Below are positions 1 to 6,210 of a stretch of DNA of 24,021 nucleotides, piece by piece. A model generated the notes under the pieces. The model was given only the letters and a program-made list of their open reading frames with translations. It did no database searches and was not told where the DNA came from. A program made the translations under genes and the position numbers. Origin of the DNA: CAZLDI01 sp964558415 (lineage in GTDB: Bacteria; Chloroflexota; Dehalococcoidia; SM23-28-2; RBG-16-64-32); the NCBI GenBank assembly GCA_964558415.1, contig CAZLDI010000028.1, forward strand, positions 1 through 24,021, read 5' to 3'. Within the stretch, counting starts at the first letter, position 1; the number at the start of each line of letters is the position of its first letter.

Positions 1-257
1 GCTCCTACTTCGCCTACCCGCCCAGCCCGATTACGATCCGCGAGACGCTCAAGGAAGTCAAGCGCTGCACCCGCAAGGACATCGTGATCAACACCTTCAT
101 GCTGGATCGCAACTACTACCTCAAAGAGTTCGTCAACCAGATCGCCAAAATGAACAAAGGCCGCGTCTTCTACACCACGCCGGAGCGGTTGGGCCAGTAC
201 ATCCTCGTCGACTACGTCGCGCAGAAGCGAAAGCGTTTCGGCCAGCGCGCCGCCTGA
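1..257 (+). CDS. VWA-domain protein, C-terminal fragment (5' end outside window)
   Basis: An open frame enters from the left edge, with codons in phase from base 3, and ends at TGA 255-257; 84 residues are visible. The stretch INTFMLDRNYYLKEFVNQI, followed by KMNKGRVFYTTPERLGQYIL, reads like the last strands and helices of a von Willebrand A domain of the CoxE/Mg-chelatase-subunit-D type. In that family the final segment ends in 'YVLVDYV' and a short basic tail, as here (AQKRKRFGQRAA). The MIDAS motif would lie upstream and cannot be checked. The next gene starts 5 bp after the stop, so the two are probably co-transcribed. The family assignment is recognition from a fragment; the partner ATPase (MoxR type) expected for this family is not in the window. 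Confidence 0.6.
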   Translation, partial: SYFAYPPSPITIRETLKEVKRCTRKDIVINTFMLDRNYYLKEFVNQIAKMNKGRVFYTTPERLGQYILVDYVAQKRKRFGQRAA

Positions 258-262
258 CCGGC

Positions 263-1288
263 GTGTTCCAGCAGGTCCGCGCCACCTTCTCTTCGCTGCC
301 CCCTAACCTTCCCCGCGCGGCTCTGCTCGTCCTCCTGCTGCCGGCCTTCGGTACAGCGGGGTACATGCTCCTGGAGGGCTGGACCTTCCTCGATGCCCTC
401 TACATGACCGTGATTGTCATCACGACTATCGGCTTCCGCGAAGTCCAACCGCTTGATACCTCAGGGCGCATTTTCACGATGGTCCTGGCTGCATCGGGCG
501 TGGGCGCGCTGTTTTACGCCCTGCTAAGCCTCTTCCAGTTCCTCCTGGAAGGGGAGCTTGGGTTACTCTTAGGAGTACAGCGAATGAAAGGCCGTATAGA
601 CGCCCTCACAGACCACTACATCCTCTGCGGCTTCGGCCGCGTCGGCGAGGAGATAGCGCGCGAGTTCGCCTCCCGCGGCACCCCCTTCGTCGTCATCGAG
701 TCGAACCAGGAGGCGATTGAGCGCTGCCGCCAGCGCGGGCATCTCCTCCTGATGGGCGACGCCACCACCGACGCAATCCTCAAGGACGCCGGCATAGACC
801 GCGCCCGCGTCCTCCTCGCCGCCTCCGACTCCGATGCCGGCAACACCTTCATCACCCTCACCGCCAAGGCGATGAAGCCAGACCTCTTCGTCGTCGCGCG
901 CGCCGCCCACCCTGAGAGCGAGCCGCGGCTGGTGCGCGCCGGCGCAGACCGCGTCTTCTCCCCCTACCTCATCGCCGGCCGCCAGATGGCGCTCTCCGCG
1001 CTGCACCCGGTCGTCGTGGAGTTCATCGATACGCTGGCCAGGCGGGACGGCGGAGCGCCTGTACTCGCGGAGATTGAAGTCTCAACCGACTCCGGCCTTC
1101 ACGGACGTACGATCCACAACATCCTGCACCAGTGCCACACCGTCAGCGTCCTCGGCCTGCTCAGGGCCGGTGGCGTCCTGGCCGTGGCGCCCGACAGCGA
1201 TACCATACTGGAGTCGGGCGACCGCGTGATCGTCATGGGCCAGGAAGAAGAGCTGGAACGGATACGGCCGACCCGAGGCCGCAAGTGA
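263..1288 (+). CDS. Two-TM potassium channel with RCK (TrkA-N/TrkA-C) domain
   Basis: This 341-residue protein is predicted to be an inner-membrane K+ channel of the MthK/GsuK type. Two hydrophobic helices (about residues 20-37 and 69-95) flank a pore loop whose filter reads T54-T-I-G-F-R-E-V61. A cytosolic RCK-N Rossmann fold follows, with G123-F-G-R-V-G128 and E146 after the second strand (VVIES). An RCK-C domain covers about residues 250-335. The start is GTG 263, 5 bp after the VWA stop. The filter is GF followed by RE, not the common GYGD, so selectivity should be checked experimentally. Met108 sits exactly at the pore/RCK junction and has its own Shine-Dalgarno (separate entry), as in MthK, which makes an extra soluble RCK from an internal Met. 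The stop overlaps the next start (GTGA), implying coupling to the PAS-LuxR gene. Confidence 0.9.
   Translation: MFQQVRATFSSLPPNLPRAALLVLLLPAFGTAGYMLLEGWTFLDALYMTVIVITTIGFREVQPLDTSGRIFTMVLAASGVGALFYALLSLFQFLLEGELGLLLGVQRMKGRIDALTDHYILCGFGRVGEEIAREFASRGTPFVVIESNQEAIERCRQRGHLLLMGDATTDAILKDAGIDRARVLLAASDSDAGNTFITLTAKAMKPDLFVVARAAHPESEPRLVRAGADRVFSPYLIAGRQMALSALHPVVVEFIDTLARRDGGAPVLAEIEVSTDSGLHGRTIHNILHQCHTVSVLGLLRAGGVLAVAPDSDTILESGDRVIVMGQEEELERIRPTRGRK
571..586 (+). promoter_or_regulatory. Internal Shine-Dalgarno and ATG at the pore/RCK junction
   Basis: AGGAG at 571-575 is followed by 8 nt and an in-frame ATG at 584-586 (Met108 of the channel). The resulting product would begin MKGRIDALTDHYILCGFG, a complete RCK domain without membrane helices. 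A good ribosome site placed exactly at a domain border inside a coding sequence suggests dual translation products. This is inferred, not proven. Confidence 0.55.
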
Positions 1289-1935
1289 AGTCCATCGAGG
1301 ACCTCGTCGGCCGTACGGGCGATGGCCTCGCCGTCATCGATGGACACCTCAACGTCGTCTACTGGAACGAGGGCGCCGCCGACCTGCTCGGCTACTCGCC
1401 TTCGGAAGCCTTGGGCCGGCCCTGCCACGAGGTGTTTCAGGGACTGGACGAGCGCGGCGGAGTCCTCTGCGGACCGGAGTGCTCCATGATGACCTGCGCC
1501 CGGCGGGGCGAGCCGGTCCACAACTACACCATGCTCTCCAGGCGCAAGGACGGCAAGCCAATCTGGATCGACGTCAGCACCTTGTATCTGCCCGCCTTGG
1601 GTGAGTATACCGGCGTAATCGTTCATCTGTTCCGCAACATCGATAGGGTCAAGCGAGAGCAGGCATTGATGGGCGAAATCATCGCGCTCGCCGTTGCGGA
1701 CCGGCCCGCGTCGGCGCCGGCGGCCATTGACGGAGGGCCCGCGGCGGAACTGACGCAGAGGGAACTCGAGGTCTTGCGCCTGCTCGCCCGCGGCCTGACC
1801 GCCGGCGGTATCGCAAAGAACCTCACGATCTCCAATACCACAGCGCGGAATCACATTCAGAGCATCCTGAACAAGCTCGACGTACACTCTCAGCTGGAAG
1901 CCGTCGTCTACGCCCAGCGGCACGGGCTCGTCTAG
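1285..1935 (+). CDS. PAS-LuxR transcriptional regulator with a four-Cys PAS domain
   Basis: The 216-residue protein starts at GTG 1285, overlapping the channel stop by 4 bp. An open frame continues upstream from ATG 1132, but that part only shadows the channel gene. Residues 1-125 form a PAS domain (GLAVIDGHLNVVYWNEGA, then ALGRPC, and W94-I-D). Residues about 150-216 form a LuxR/FixJ helix-turn-helix (LTQRELEVLRLLARGLT, then IAKNLTISNTTARNHIQSIL). There is no receiver domain, so it is a one-component sensor-regulator. Cys47, Cys62, Cys66 and Cys71 cluster in the PAS loop (LCGPECSMMTC). That spacing could hold a metal or Fe-S centre or act as a redox switch; this is inference. Coupling to the K+ channel suggests joint expression, not necessarily regulation of it. 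Its DNA target is unknown. Confidence 0.85.
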   Translation: MKSIEDLVGRTGDGLAVIDGHLNVVYWNEGAADLLGYSPSEALGRPCHEVFQGLDERGGVLCGPECSMMTCARRGEPVHNYTMLSRRKDGKPIWIDVSTLYLPALGEYTGVIVHLFRNIDRVKREQALMGEIIALAVADRPASAPAAIDGGPAAELTQRELEVLRLLARGLTAGGIAKNLTISNTTARNHIQSILNKLDVHSQLEAVVYAQRHGLV

Positions 1936-1980
1936 CCAGCACCTCGCCACAGCTTCCGGCGTCCGGATACCGTGCAATTT

Positions 1981-2036
1981 CATCACTCGAAATGGTGCAT
2001 TCGCATCATTCGCCCCAAATCGTGGCTTTGTACTCT
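1981..2036 (+). promoter_or_regulatory. Direct repeats and -10 box upstream of the BldC/MerR-like gene
   Basis: CATCACTCG (1981-1989) is repeated with one change as CATCATTCG (2004-2012), 23 bp apart. AATGGTGC-ATTC-GCATCATT (1991-2010) is a near-perfect inverted repeat. TACTCT at 2031-2036 can serve as a -10 box, 6 nt before GTG 2043, while no clear -35 is visible. BldC-type regulators bind head-to-tail on direct repeats, so this is a candidate autoregulatory operator in place of a -35. Confidence 0.4.
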
Positions 2037-2042
2037 TTTGGT

Positions 2043-2255
2043 GTGAACGGTGAGAAAGAGATCAGCCAGAACAGATTCATGACTGCCAGGGACGTGGCGC
2101 GACTCTTCGAAGTCTCCCCAAACACGATCGCCCGCTGGGCTCGCAGAGGCAAAGTGCCATCTGTAGTCACGCCGGGCGGTCGGCGCAAGTTCCCGCGCGA
2201 AGGAATACAGCAGTACGTTGATGCCATGCACGTCCACCAGACTACGAGGAGGTAA
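2043..2255 (+). CDS. Small BldC/MerR-like helix-turn-helix DNA-binding protein
   Basis: The core reads FMTARDVARLFEVSPNTIARW then ARRGKVPSVVTPGGRRKF. This is the winged helix-turn-helix shared by BldC, excisionase and MerR N-terminal domains, including the GG-R-R wing. About 70 residues leave no room for an effector or dimer-coil domain, so it resembles stand-alone BldC. The start is uncertain. GTG 2043 is chosen because TACTCT lies 6 nt upstream, the same leaderless layout as the ribbon-helix-helix gene at 9166. ATG 2079 would still keep the whole HTH. ATG 1992 would extend the protein through a DNA palindrome and has no ribosome site. The stop TAA overlaps the Shine-Dalgarno of the next gene, so it heads the copper cassette and is a likely regulator of it. 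No metal-binding Cys pair is present. Confidence 0.75.
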   Translation: MNGEKEISQNRFMTARDVARLFEVSPNTIARWARRGKVPSVVTPGGRRKFPREGIQQYVDAMHVHQTTRR

Positions 2256-2259
2256 CGAC

Positions 2260-2787
2260 GTGTCAGAATCTACCTACACGGCACGCATCGGTGGCTGGGA
2301 GTTCGAGTACCGGCTGGTGCACTGGGTCATCCCGTTCTTTACGGTGTTGCTCCGAGTCACTTTCGGCTTCTATTTCCTGTGGACCGGGATGGACAAGCTC
2401 TTCAGCGACTTCACCGCGAAGGGATTCCTCCTGAACGCGACCCAGGGGCCGCTGAAGGACATCTTTCGTGACATCGGAGAAAGTTCCACCGCGGTCAATA
2501 TCGTCGACCCGCTCGTTGTTTACGGTCAGATCTTGATCGGCGTCGCGTTGATTCTCGGCCTGTTCACGCGCTTCGCTCTCTTCATGGCCGCGCTTCAGAT
2601 GTTCCTCTTCTACCTCGCGGCCCTCTGGCCGGAGTTCAACCCGTTCCTGGATGAGCACATCTTCTACTTGCTGATCTTTGCGCTGCTGGGCGCGCTGGGC
2701 TCAGGCCGGATGCTCGGCGTGGACGCCATTGTCGAGCAGTGGGAGCCGGTCAGCCGCGTGCCGGCTCTGCAATACGCCCTGGGATGA
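2260..2787 (+). CDS. DoxX-family four-TM membrane protein
   Basis: This 175-residue integral membrane protein starts at GTG 2260, behind AGGAGG (2247-2252). ATG 2218 in the same frame is upstream of this site and lies inside the preceding gene. After a short N-terminus come four hydrophobic helices: VIPFFTVLLRVTFGFYFLW, VVYGQILIGVALILGLF, LFMAALQMFLFYLAALW and IFYLLIFALLGALGSGR. The pattern with 'G.DKL' after helix 1 and the GL-R loop between helices 2 and 3 is that of DoxX/DoxD, proteins linked to quinone-dependent thiosulfate oxidation in Acidianus and of unclear role elsewhere. The polar stretch DEHIFYL before helix 4 is common in the family. As the first membrane gene of the cassette it could link the quinone pool to the copper proteins. 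That is inference; the annotation proven by sequence is only DoxX-like. Confidence 0.8.
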   Translation: MSESTYTARIGGWEFEYRLVHWVIPFFTVLLRVTFGFYFLWTGMDKLFSDFTAKGFLLNATQGPLKDIFRDIGESSTAVNIVDPLVVYGQILIGVALILGLFTRFALFMAALQMFLFYLAALWPEFNPFLDEHIFYLLIFALLGALGSGRMLGVDAIVEQWEPVSRVPALQYALG

Positions 2788-2820
2788 GACAGTGCGGAGC
2801 AGCGGGAGGGAGTTTGCGTT

Positions 2821-3114
2821 ATGACGTGGGGTGCACACGACTGGATGGGCTGGTCTATGCTATTCGCCGGGGCGGCACTCGCGGTGCTCTCGGCCCTTGT
2901 GGCCAGCGGCATCGCCTGGCTGCTCTTCCGGATCACCGAGACGGCTAGCGAGGTACAGCGCCACGCGGCTATGGCCCCGCAGCACCAGCATCACCGGAGG
3001 ATGACAAATGTACGAACCACGACCGAAGCAGATGGGCAGGAGGAACTTCTTGAGCGGCGCAGCCGCGACGCTGACGATCGCGGCGGGCGGCGCGATGGGC
3101 TATGTGATCGCTAA
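2821..3114 (+). CDS. Small single-TM protein; C-terminus overlaps next gene
   Basis: ATG 2821 follows GGGAGGG and begins MTWGAHDWMGWSMLFAGAA, leading into one membrane helix (about residues 13-37) and a His/Met-containing cytosolic or outer tail (MAPQHQHHRRM). The N-terminus (HDWMGW.ML) resembles small SHOCT-like membrane proteins. No clear function is recognised; His and Met could bind copper given the context. The frame stays open to 3114, overlapping the NirK-like gene by 107 bp, and the last 36 or so residues look like shadow coding. A single-base shift before 3002 would bring in TGA at 3002-3004, right at the next gene's ribosome site, giving a normal gene border. Either a real long overlap or an indel is possible. 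The N-terminal 60 residues are the trustworthy part. Confidence 0.55.
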   Translation: MTWGAHDWMGWSMLFAGAALAVLSALVASGIAWLLFRITETASEVQRHAAMAPQHQHHRRMTNVRTTTEADGQEELLERRSRDADDRGGRRDGLCDR

Positions 3115-4039
3115 ACAGGAGGGAGACGGTACAGCCGCTCCCGCACACGACGGCAGTCCGACTCCGCCAGCCGGATTCGCCCCCGGACCGGAGCCACAGG
3201 GCGAAGTTGCGACCGCCAGGGACGCGACGTTGCCGCCACTCGGCCCTTCGCTGCTGCCCCTGACCTATCGAATGAGGGACGCGTCTCTCGAGATCGCCGC
3301 CGGCGTCACGTACAACGCGTGGACGTTTGATGGCCTGCTCCCGGGTCCGGTCCTCCATATCAAGCAGGGGGACAAAGTCCAATTCACACTCATCAATGAC
3401 GCTACCAGCGGACATTCCATCGACTTCCATTCCGCTCGCACGCCCTGGGAAAAGAACTACGTGACGATCGTCCCCGGCAAGTCCTTGAGCTTCGACTGGA
3501 CGGCCGACTTCCCCGGCGTCTACATGTACCACTGTGGCACGCCGCCTGTGCTTCACCACATCAGCAACGGCTTGTACGGCGCCGTCGTCGTGGACCCCGA
3601 CCCTCCTCTGGCGCCCGCGCGCGAATACGTGCTGGTCCAGAGCGAATTCTATGCCAAACGCGGGGAGAACGGCGCGTGGGATGGCGACTTCGATAAGATG
3701 AAGGCCGCCCGGCCCGACCTCCTCGCCTTCAACGGCGTCGCATTTCAGTATCGAGATCACCCGCTACCGGCGAACGTCGGTGAAACCATACGGCTCCACG
3801 TGATGAACGCCGGCCCCACGCTGTTCTCCGCCTTCCACGTCATAGGCGCCATATTCGATAGGGTCTACGTCGACGGCAACCCCAAAAATGTCCTCGAAGG
3901 CATCTCAACATACACCGTTGCGCCCGGACAGGGTTGCACCTTCGAACTGACCGTGCCGGAACCAGGATTGTATCCGTTCGTCACGCACTCCTTCGCCTAC
4001 ACGGAGCTCGGCGCCGTGGGCATTTTGGAAGTCGCGTAA
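3008..4039 (+). CDS. Tat-exported NirK-like two-cupredoxin-domain copper protein, altered active site
   Basis: 343 residues; ATG 3008 follows GGAGG (2996-3000). The twin-arginine signal is G10-R-R-N-F-L with a hydrophobic stretch to residue 36. A Pro-rich linker leads to two cupredoxin domains (about 80-200 and 205-343). Compared with copper nitrite reductase, H136-S-I-D139-F-H141, H175-C176 and H327 match the type 1 and type 2 copper ligands plus the catalytic Asp98 (AcNiR numbering). Two positions differ. The axial Met150 position is Leu189 (H184-I-S-N-G-L), and the catalytic His255 position is Ile282 (HVIGAIFD against HLIGGHGD). It is therefore unlikely to be an ordinary nitrite reductase; an electron carrier or an oxidase with another substrate is more plausible. 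It sits between the small membrane protein and a USP in the copper cassette. Confidence 0.85.
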   Translation: MYEPRPKQMGRRNFLSGAAATLTIAAGGAMGYVIAKQEGDGTAAPAHDGSPTPPAGFAPGPEPQGEVATARDATLPPLGPSLLPLTYRMRDASLEIAAGVTYNAWTFDGLLPGPVLHIKQGDKVQFTLINDATSGHSIDFHSARTPWEKNYVTIVPGKSLSFDWTADFPGVYMYHCGTPPVLHHISNGLYGAVVVDPDPPLAPAREYVLVQSEFYAKRGENGAWDGDFDKMKAARPDLLAFNGVAFQYRDHPLPANVGETIRLHVMNAGPTLFSAFHVIGAIFDRVYVDGNPKNVLEGISTYTVAPGQGCTFELTVPEPGLYPFVTHSFAYTELGAVGILEVA

Positions 4040-4055
4040 CAGAGGAGGCACACTG

Positions 4056-4544
4056 ATGATCAAGCGCATTCTCGTCCCGCTAGACGGATCGGAGCTCTCC
4101 CGCGCGGTCCTGCCCACAATCGAAGAGCTCGCGCTAAAGCTGGGCGCCTCCCTCGTACTGTTCCACGCGATCAGTCCGATCATCGCCACCTACCCCGGCG
4201 TTGAGATGATCGCGGTTGATAACAGCTACCTGGAAGATCAGCAACGGGCCGCCGGCCAGTTCCTCTCAAAAGTCGCCGCCGAGCAGAGCGCCAGGGGGCT
4301 CCAGGTAACCCGGGTGATCGCGACCGGGTCGGTTGTTGACGAGATCGTGCGCGCCGCCGGCAACAGCGGCGCCGACATGATCGCCATGAGCACCCACGGC
4401 CACTCCGGAATCGGCCGCTGGGTCCTCGGGAGCGTGGCAGACGCCGTCGTCCGCCGGACCCACCTGCCCTGTCTGCTCCTCAGGCCTGCGCAGGTGACCA
4501 CCGTTGAGCATGATCCAACGTCCCAGCGGAAACAGAAGGAGTAG
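4056..4544 (+). CDS. Universal stress protein (UspA family), ATP-binding type
   Basis: 162 residues from ATG 4056, behind GAGGAGG. It begins MIKRILVPLDGSELS, the classic first strand and Asp of the USP fold. It has VDEIVRAA (helix 3) and the nucleotide motif STHGHSGIGRWVLGSVADAVV followed by CLLLRP, matching G-2x-G-9x-G(S/T) except that the first Gly is Ser, as in many members. It is probably cytosolic, binds ATP and dimerises. The C-terminus (EHDPTSQRKQKE) extends a little beyond the fold. It is inserted between two copper-oxidase genes with 16 bp and 4 bp gaps, so it is co-expressed with them. USPs often accompany respiratory or redox operons; a specific role here cannot be read from sequence. 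Confidence 0.92.
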   Translation: MIKRILVPLDGSELSRAVLPTIEELALKLGASLVLFHAISPIIATYPGVEMIAVDNSYLEDQQRAAGQFLSKVAAEQSARGLQVTRVIATGSVVDEIVRAAGNSGADMIAMSTHGHSGIGRWVLGSVADAVVRRTHLPCLLLRPAQVTTVEHDPTSQRKQKE

Positions 4545-4548
4545 CAAC

Positions 4549-5580
4549 GTGGCCTTTCCAAATGAGATGCCGGCGCAGCAGCAAAGAAGGTTGGCTCTGC
4601 TCGCGTTTCTGGTTGTTGCCACCGTAGCTGCCAGCGGATCGCTTCTGGCCGTATTAGCGATAGGCGGCGGCGGGTCCGCAGAGGCGCAGATCGTGCGGGA
4701 GTACAACCTTGAAATCGTCACCGCGGACATCGATTACGGCGGCGGCAACGTCTGGCACGCCTGGACGTACAAGCTCGCGGACAGCCCCGCCGGAACTGTG
4801 CCGGGACCCACCCTCACTGGAACAGTGGGCGAGAAGCTCAAGATAAACGTTAAGAACAACCTTCCTCACGTACACAGCGTACACACGCATCTCAGCAACT
4901 ACCCGGTCGAAATGGACGGCAGCCAGATCAACACCATCACGGGCAAGGGGGCAGGCGCGATGATCCCGCCCGGAGGAAGCTACTCCTATGAATTCGAGCT
5001 GACGGATGCCGGCCTCTTCTTCTATCACGATCACTCCGCGGATGGCGGGCACAGTATCGCCGCCAACATCGCGCAGGGCCTTTACGGCGCAATCATTGTG
5101 AAGGCGCCCGACGAGCCCGCCGTTCGTGACGAGGTCATCTTCATGGGAGAGATCGGCTTCGACACGGAGGGCGACAACATACCTCCCTACATCATGAACG
5201 GTCGGGGCATTCCGGGGGGCGAACACACGCTCGAGAAGATCTTCATCGAGCAGGGGTTCGACGCCGTCGCGGCTCAGCTGGGCAAGACGGTGCCGACGAT
5301 CTCCGCGCAGGTCGGCGAGGTCATGCGCGTGCATGTCATTAACATCGGCGACGCCGTGCACAGCTTCCACGCCCACAGCGTCTCCCACATCTCCGTCGGC
5401 GAGCTCCAGGGCCGGAAATGGACGGCGAACACACTTCCGCTGCTTCCAGGAACGGCTGACACACTACAGTTCACGTTTACCAATCCGGGGCTCTGGCTCT
5501 TCCATTGCCACGTGGTTAGTCACGCGGATGCCGGCATGATTGGTATATTCAACATTGACGAAGCAGCCCCTCCCCCGTGA
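4549..5580 (+). CDS. Two-domain multicopper oxidase (laccase-like)
   Basis: GTG 4549 follows AAGGAG and gives 343 residues; the frame also contains ATG 4504, inside the USP gene and without support. Residues 13-46 form a signal peptide or anchor ending GGGGSAEA. All four multicopper-oxidase copper motifs are present: H112-T-H114, H160-D-H162, H271-S-F-H274-A-H276, and H319-C-H-V-V-S-H325-A-D-A-G-M330. Cys320, His271, His325 and Met330 are type 1 ligands; the rest make the trinuclear T2/T3 centre. Type 1 copper lies only in domain 2, so it is a type-B two-domain oxidase, expected to work as a trimer outside the membrane and reduce O2 to water. The substrate is unknown; Cu(I), Mn, Fe or phenols are all possible. 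An ordinary three-domain laccase would be about 500 residues. Confidence 0.9.
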   Translation: MAFPNEMPAQQQRRLALLAFLVVATVAASGSLLAVLAIGGGGSAEAQIVREYNLEIVTADIDYGGGNVWHAWTYKLADSPAGTVPGPTLTGTVGEKLKINVKNNLPHVHSVHTHLSNYPVEMDGSQINTITGKGAGAMIPPGGSYSYEFELTDAGLFFYHDHSADGGHSIAANIAQGLYGAIIVKAPDEPAVRDEVIFMGEIGFDTEGDNIPPYIMNGRGIPGGEHTLEKIFIEQGFDAVAAQLGKTVPTISAQVGEVMRVHVINIGDAVHSFHAHSVSHISVGELQGRKWTANTLPLLPGTADTLQFTFTNPGLWLFHCHVVSHADAGMIGIFNIDEAAPPP

Positions 5581-5630
5581 GGGTTCTTCTGGTGCACGAC
5601 ACGGGCGCTTGATGCGAGATTCCGTCGGCT

Positions 5631-6170
5631 ATGAGTAAGACTCGGAAAAAGCGGGACAGGAAACGTGCGCACGGCGACGGCCGCCTGAGCAAACGCACGC
5701 TCCAGACCCTCGGCTGGATAGCAGCGGGAGTCATCGCGGCTGGCGTGGTCGTCGCGTTCGTCATCGCAGTCTTGAGCAGCTCTTCTTCAGGTGGGTCGAG
5801 CGTCTCCGAAAGTACCCCCACGCCGGACCCGCGCGTGGCGGGTGCCACGCCGAACGCCAGGTTCATCGTAGAAGCGGACGACGACGGTCAGCAGGTGAAC
5901 ACGCGCTTCACGCCCAACACGATCACCGGCAGGGCAGGCGACGTCATCGAGATCACCGTCAACAACGTCGGCTCGGTTGCCCACAACCTGCGAATTTCAG
6001 GCGTTGACAGGGAGTACGACACGGACGACGACTTCGCGACCATGGTCTTCGGCTCCATCCAGCCCGGCAAGAGCGCGAAGGTACTGCTCAAGATCGAGCC
6101 GCCTGGGACCTACCCGTTCCGCTGCGATCTACATCCCACTCAACAGACTGGGACGCTGGCCCTACGTTAG
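5631..6170 (+). CDS. Membrane-anchored cupredoxin (blue copper protein)
   Basis: 179 residues from ATG 5631; there is no strong ribosome site and the start is chosen by the N-terminal pattern. A very basic cytosolic tail (MSKTRKKRDRKR) precedes one membrane helix (about 27-48), a Ser-rich linker (SSSSSGGSSVSESTPTPDPR) and a single cupredoxin domain (about 75-179). Type 1 copper ligands are H118 (VAHNL), C165 and H168 (FRCDLHPTQQTGTL). Relatives usually read HPTQM-GTL, so the Met axial ligand appears to be Gln172, as in stellacyanin-like sites with low potential. It is likely the electron shuttle of the cassette, tethered on the outer face and feeding or accepting from the oxidases upstream. 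It is the last gene before a convergent neighbour, so probably the cassette end. Confidence 0.85.
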   Translation: MSKTRKKRDRKRAHGDGRLSKRTLQTLGWIAAGVIAAGVVVAFVIAVLSSSSSGGSSVSESTPTPDPRVAGATPNARFIVEADDDGQQVNTRFTPNTITGRAGDVIEITVNNVGSVAHNLRISGVDREYDTDDDFATMVFGSIQPGKSAKVLLKIEPPGTYPFRCDLHPTQQTGTLALR

Positions 6171-6210
6171 AGAGGAGCCTCCCGTTCGCCCACCGGTCGT
6201 GCCCGCCCGC

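Noticed and set aside
1099..1986. A 295-codon minus-strand open frame opposite the channel and PAS-LuxR genes
   Set aside because: It is an antisense shadow of two confidently identified genes; high GC produces many such frames.
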